Source of the DNA: Acidobacteriota bacterium | GTDB taxonomy: Bacteria > Acidobacteriota > Terriglobia > Terriglobales > Acidobacteriaceae | Length of the DNA stretch: 6,586 nt | Reading direction: 5' to 3' | NCBI GenBank assembly: GCA_021841795.1 | Contig: JAKCDN010000181.1 | Coordinates: 1-6,586, forward strand | Part shown: piece after piece, positions 5,210-6,586 of the stretch | How positions within the stretch are numbered: position 1 is the first letter of the stretch | Layout: each line of letters opens with the position of its first letter | Made by a program: the position numbers and the translations under genes | Notes under the pieces: generated by a model | Databases searched by the model: none | Told to the model about the DNA's origin: nothing | The model's input: the letters and a program-made list of their open reading frames with translations, nothing else

Positions 5210-6586
5210 CTCCACCGTTAGATCGAACGAGGCTGACTGTTGCGTCGCGCCGCTTGCAGCCTTAACAGTGACGCTGTAATTTTGCGGAGACTGATTGAAG
5301 AATCCCGCGCCGCCACACGCGCCGATCCCGACGAGGGAGACGAAGGCAAGAATCGCAAACCAGAGGTACCGGCTACCGCGGCGGAGTCTCCGGCGTATGC
5401 GGCGCAGGCCTAAAAGCGGCACCAGCAGAGCGAGCAGCAGTGGCTCCCGGTTCCGGAGCGGCAGGTTCGACTCGGCCTTCGCGAGGAGTGGCGCAGCGAT
5501 GATGGTCAAGGTGACGGTGACCGGGCTGGCGCCTGGTGTGACAGGATTCGGACTGAAGCTTGCAGTGACACCCGCGGGCAGGCCTGCAATCGCAAAAGAA
5601 ACGGGCTCGTTATAGGAGCCGTTTGCGGGCGTCACAGTGAAGGTAAACGACACGCTCTGTCCGGGGAAGAGCGTAAGTCCTCCCGAGACCGGCAGGCCGG
5701 AAAGACTGAGCGCGAACGAGGTAATGTTTTCACCGACCGTCGGGGACGCGCTGCCCAGAAAATCTGCGCTGCCGCTATAAACGGCCTGAATCGAGTCGTT
5801 GCCGGCCGGAAGCACGCTGGTCGTATAGCTCGCCTCGCCACTGGCCAGTGGCGCTGTGGCAAGAGCGGTGACGCCGTTGTAGAAGGTCACCGTTCCCACC
5901 GGGGACGCGCCGCCGGAAGCGGTCACGATCGCGGTAAAAGTAACGCTGTAGCCAGCCGGAGAGACCAGGGCAGAAGCAGAAAGCCCTGTCGCAGTGACCG
6001 TCTGTTGCGTCTGCACACTCACACGGTCCAGGACGGTGACGGCTTCGTTGTCCACAACGTTGGCGGCAGCAAAGCCGGAGACCTGCACGAGCGCCGCATC
6101 CTGGACCGAAATGGCCTCGCTCTCTCCGCTGAGCGCACCCATTGAGAACTGGGGAACATCGGAGACCGCAACGGTCTCGTTGTCAACGACGCCGGCGGTG
6201 GCAAAGCCGGAGACCTGCACGAGCACCGCGTCCTGGACCGAGATGGCCTCATTCTCTACACTGAGCGCACCCATAAAGAACTGGGGAACATCGGAGACTG
6301 CGATGGACTCATCGTCAATGACTTGTGCCGGTGAAGTGACTACCGGGCTACACACGATGGCGACATTGGTGATGTCAGCCGTACCGACCGTGCCCGAGCC
6401 GTTGGTGACAGAACAGGTTTCTCCCGCCGGCAGCACGCTCACAGTCACGTTGTAGGCCGCGCCCGAAGCCAACGCAGCGGCAAAGGTGAAAGCGCCATTC
6501 GCACTTGCCGTGTACGTGTCTCCACCATTGTCGAGAAGAGTTACCGAAGCGCCGCTGCTCATGCCGGAGACGATGCCGCCAATCGT
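5207..6586 (-). CDS. Ig-like repeat surface protein, C-terminal part, with membrane/lipobox-like tail
   Basis: A partial gene: the frame stays open to the window edge, reading TIGGIVSG before the ATG at 6562, which matches the start of this domain type, so that ATG is internal. 459 residues are visible. Residues 1-79 are an Ig-like/carboxypeptidase-regulatory-like unit (GGIVSG, LLDNGGD, then C58 and C79 as a possible disulfide). Residues 89-187 are tandem beta repeats with the motif [DE]-x-E-x-[IV]-x-V-x-D. Residues 196-290 resemble a bacterial Ig-like domain of the Big_3 type (GTVTFYNG, AVYSGSADFLGS). Residues 291-362 form another Ig-like unit (PVSFAIAGLPAGV, SFSPNPVTPG). The tail has hydrophobic 382-394, an Arg cluster 395-406, hydrophobic 407-421, IGACGG (421-426) and a beta-like end. 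No enzyme motif is seen. I infer a secreted or cell-surface structural/adhesive protein. The barrel gene follows directly and may help display it. Confidence 0.8.
   Translation of the reverse strand, partial: TIGGIVSGMSSGASVTLLDNGGDTYTASANGAFTFAAALASGAAYNVTVSVLPAGETCSVTNGSGTVGTADITNVAIVCSPVVTSPAQVIDDESIAVSDVPQFFMGALSVENEAISVQDAVLVQVSGFATAGVVDNETVAVSDVPQFSMGALSGESEAISVQDAALVQVSGFAAANVVDNEAVTVLDRVSVQTQQTVTATGLSASALVSPAGYSVTFTAIVTASGGASPVGTVTFYNGVTALATAPLASGEASYTTSVLPAGNDSIQAVYSGSADFLGSASPTVGENITSFALSLSGLPVSGGLTLFPGQSVSFTFTVTPANGSYNEPVSFAIAGLPAGVTASFSPNPVTPGASPVTVTLTIIAAPLLAKAESNLPLRNREPLLLALLVPLLGLRRIRRRLRRGSRYLWFAILAFVSLVGIGACGGAGFFNQSPQNYSVTVKAASGATQQSASFDLTVE
5315..5500 (-). other. Encoded C-terminal membrane/Arg-rich/lipobox-like module
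   Basis: This part of the Ig-like gene encodes residues 363-424: a Pro/Leu linker, a hydrophobic segment (LLLALLVPLLGL, 383-394), a block with eight Arg in twelve residues (395-406), a second hydrophobic segment (LWFAILAFVSLVGI, 408-421) and IGAC ending at Cys424. Arg block plus second hydrophobic stretch plus IGAC has the layout of a lipoprotein signal peptide, but it sits near the C terminus, followed by only 35 residues. It may be a sorting or anchoring signal. The role is inferred. Confidence 0.6.
6026..6322 (-). repeat. Two 132-base tandem repeats plus a partial third copy, coding
   Basis: Copy 1 spans 6191-6322, copy 2 spans 6059-6190 and a truncated third copy spans 6026-6058, all in frame. 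By my hand alignment, copies 1 and 2 differ at 20 of 132 bases (about 85% identity), with no gaps. Each copy encodes 44 residues made of two sub-repeats with a DNETVAVSD-like motif. The five motifs (protein residues 91, 111, 135, 155 and 179) are spaced 20, 24, 20 and 24 residues apart. Confidence 0.85.

Noticed and set aside
5418..5422. Internal GTG (Val389) as a start for a separate small lipoprotein with the IGAC lipobox.
   Set aside because: There is no ribosome-binding site at suitable spacing (the nearest GGGAG is about 19 bases away), and the frame is continuous with the Ig-like protein.
6560..6562. ATG as the start of the Ig-like gene.
   Set aside because: The frame is open to the window edge and the upstream codons (TIGGIVSG) complete a typical Ig-like domain start, so the gene begins outside the window.

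Overview
The window (about 60% G+C by eye) looks like a chromosomal segment of a soil-type Acidobacteriota (Acidobacteriaceae/Terriglobales-like) bacterium. This is an inference from protein style. The small outer-membrane barrel with a GGCGCF motif, and the Ig-like surface protein ending in a double hydrophobic/Arg-rich/GACGG tail, are both types I associate with that phylum. No rRNA, tRNA, transposase, integrase or CRISPR array is visible. The window is cut inside a gene at both ends.

Left half, + strand: a probable exported-glycan-degradation pair. Bases 2-1348 hold the C-terminal ~448 residues of a GH92-family (alpha-mannosidase type) glycoside hydrolase whose N terminus lies upstream of the window. 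After 97 bases comes a complete 930-residue protein (1446-4238) with a twin-arginine signal peptide and a GH94-type architecture (beta-sandwich, (alpha/alpha)6 barrel with a GDWND motif, C-terminal beta domain). Motifs expected to bind phosphate in GH94 phosphorylases are altered (TNGG-x-F-x-A and MHPHAW), so I suspect a periplasmic hydrolase or transglycosylase rather than a phosphorylase.

Middle (4239-4583): a 345-base convergent intergenic region with one candidate intrinsic terminator for the + strand pair (about 4477-4506) and no convincing gene.

Right half, - strand: a tightly spaced pair. The upstream gene (6586-5207, 5' end outside the window) encodes a repetitive extracellular protein with Ig-like domains, a 132-base tandem repeat and an unusual C-terminal membrane/lipobox-like module. 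Eight bases after its stop starts a 204-residue outer-membrane beta-barrel protein (5198-4584), whose ribosome-binding site overlaps the upstream stop codon. Spacing suggests co-transcription, and the pair may form a cell-surface display or adhesion unit.

The most interesting points are the exported GH94-like enzyme with a rewritten phosphate site, and the C-terminal hydrophobic/Arg/lipobox-like module of the Ig-like protein next to its partner barrel.
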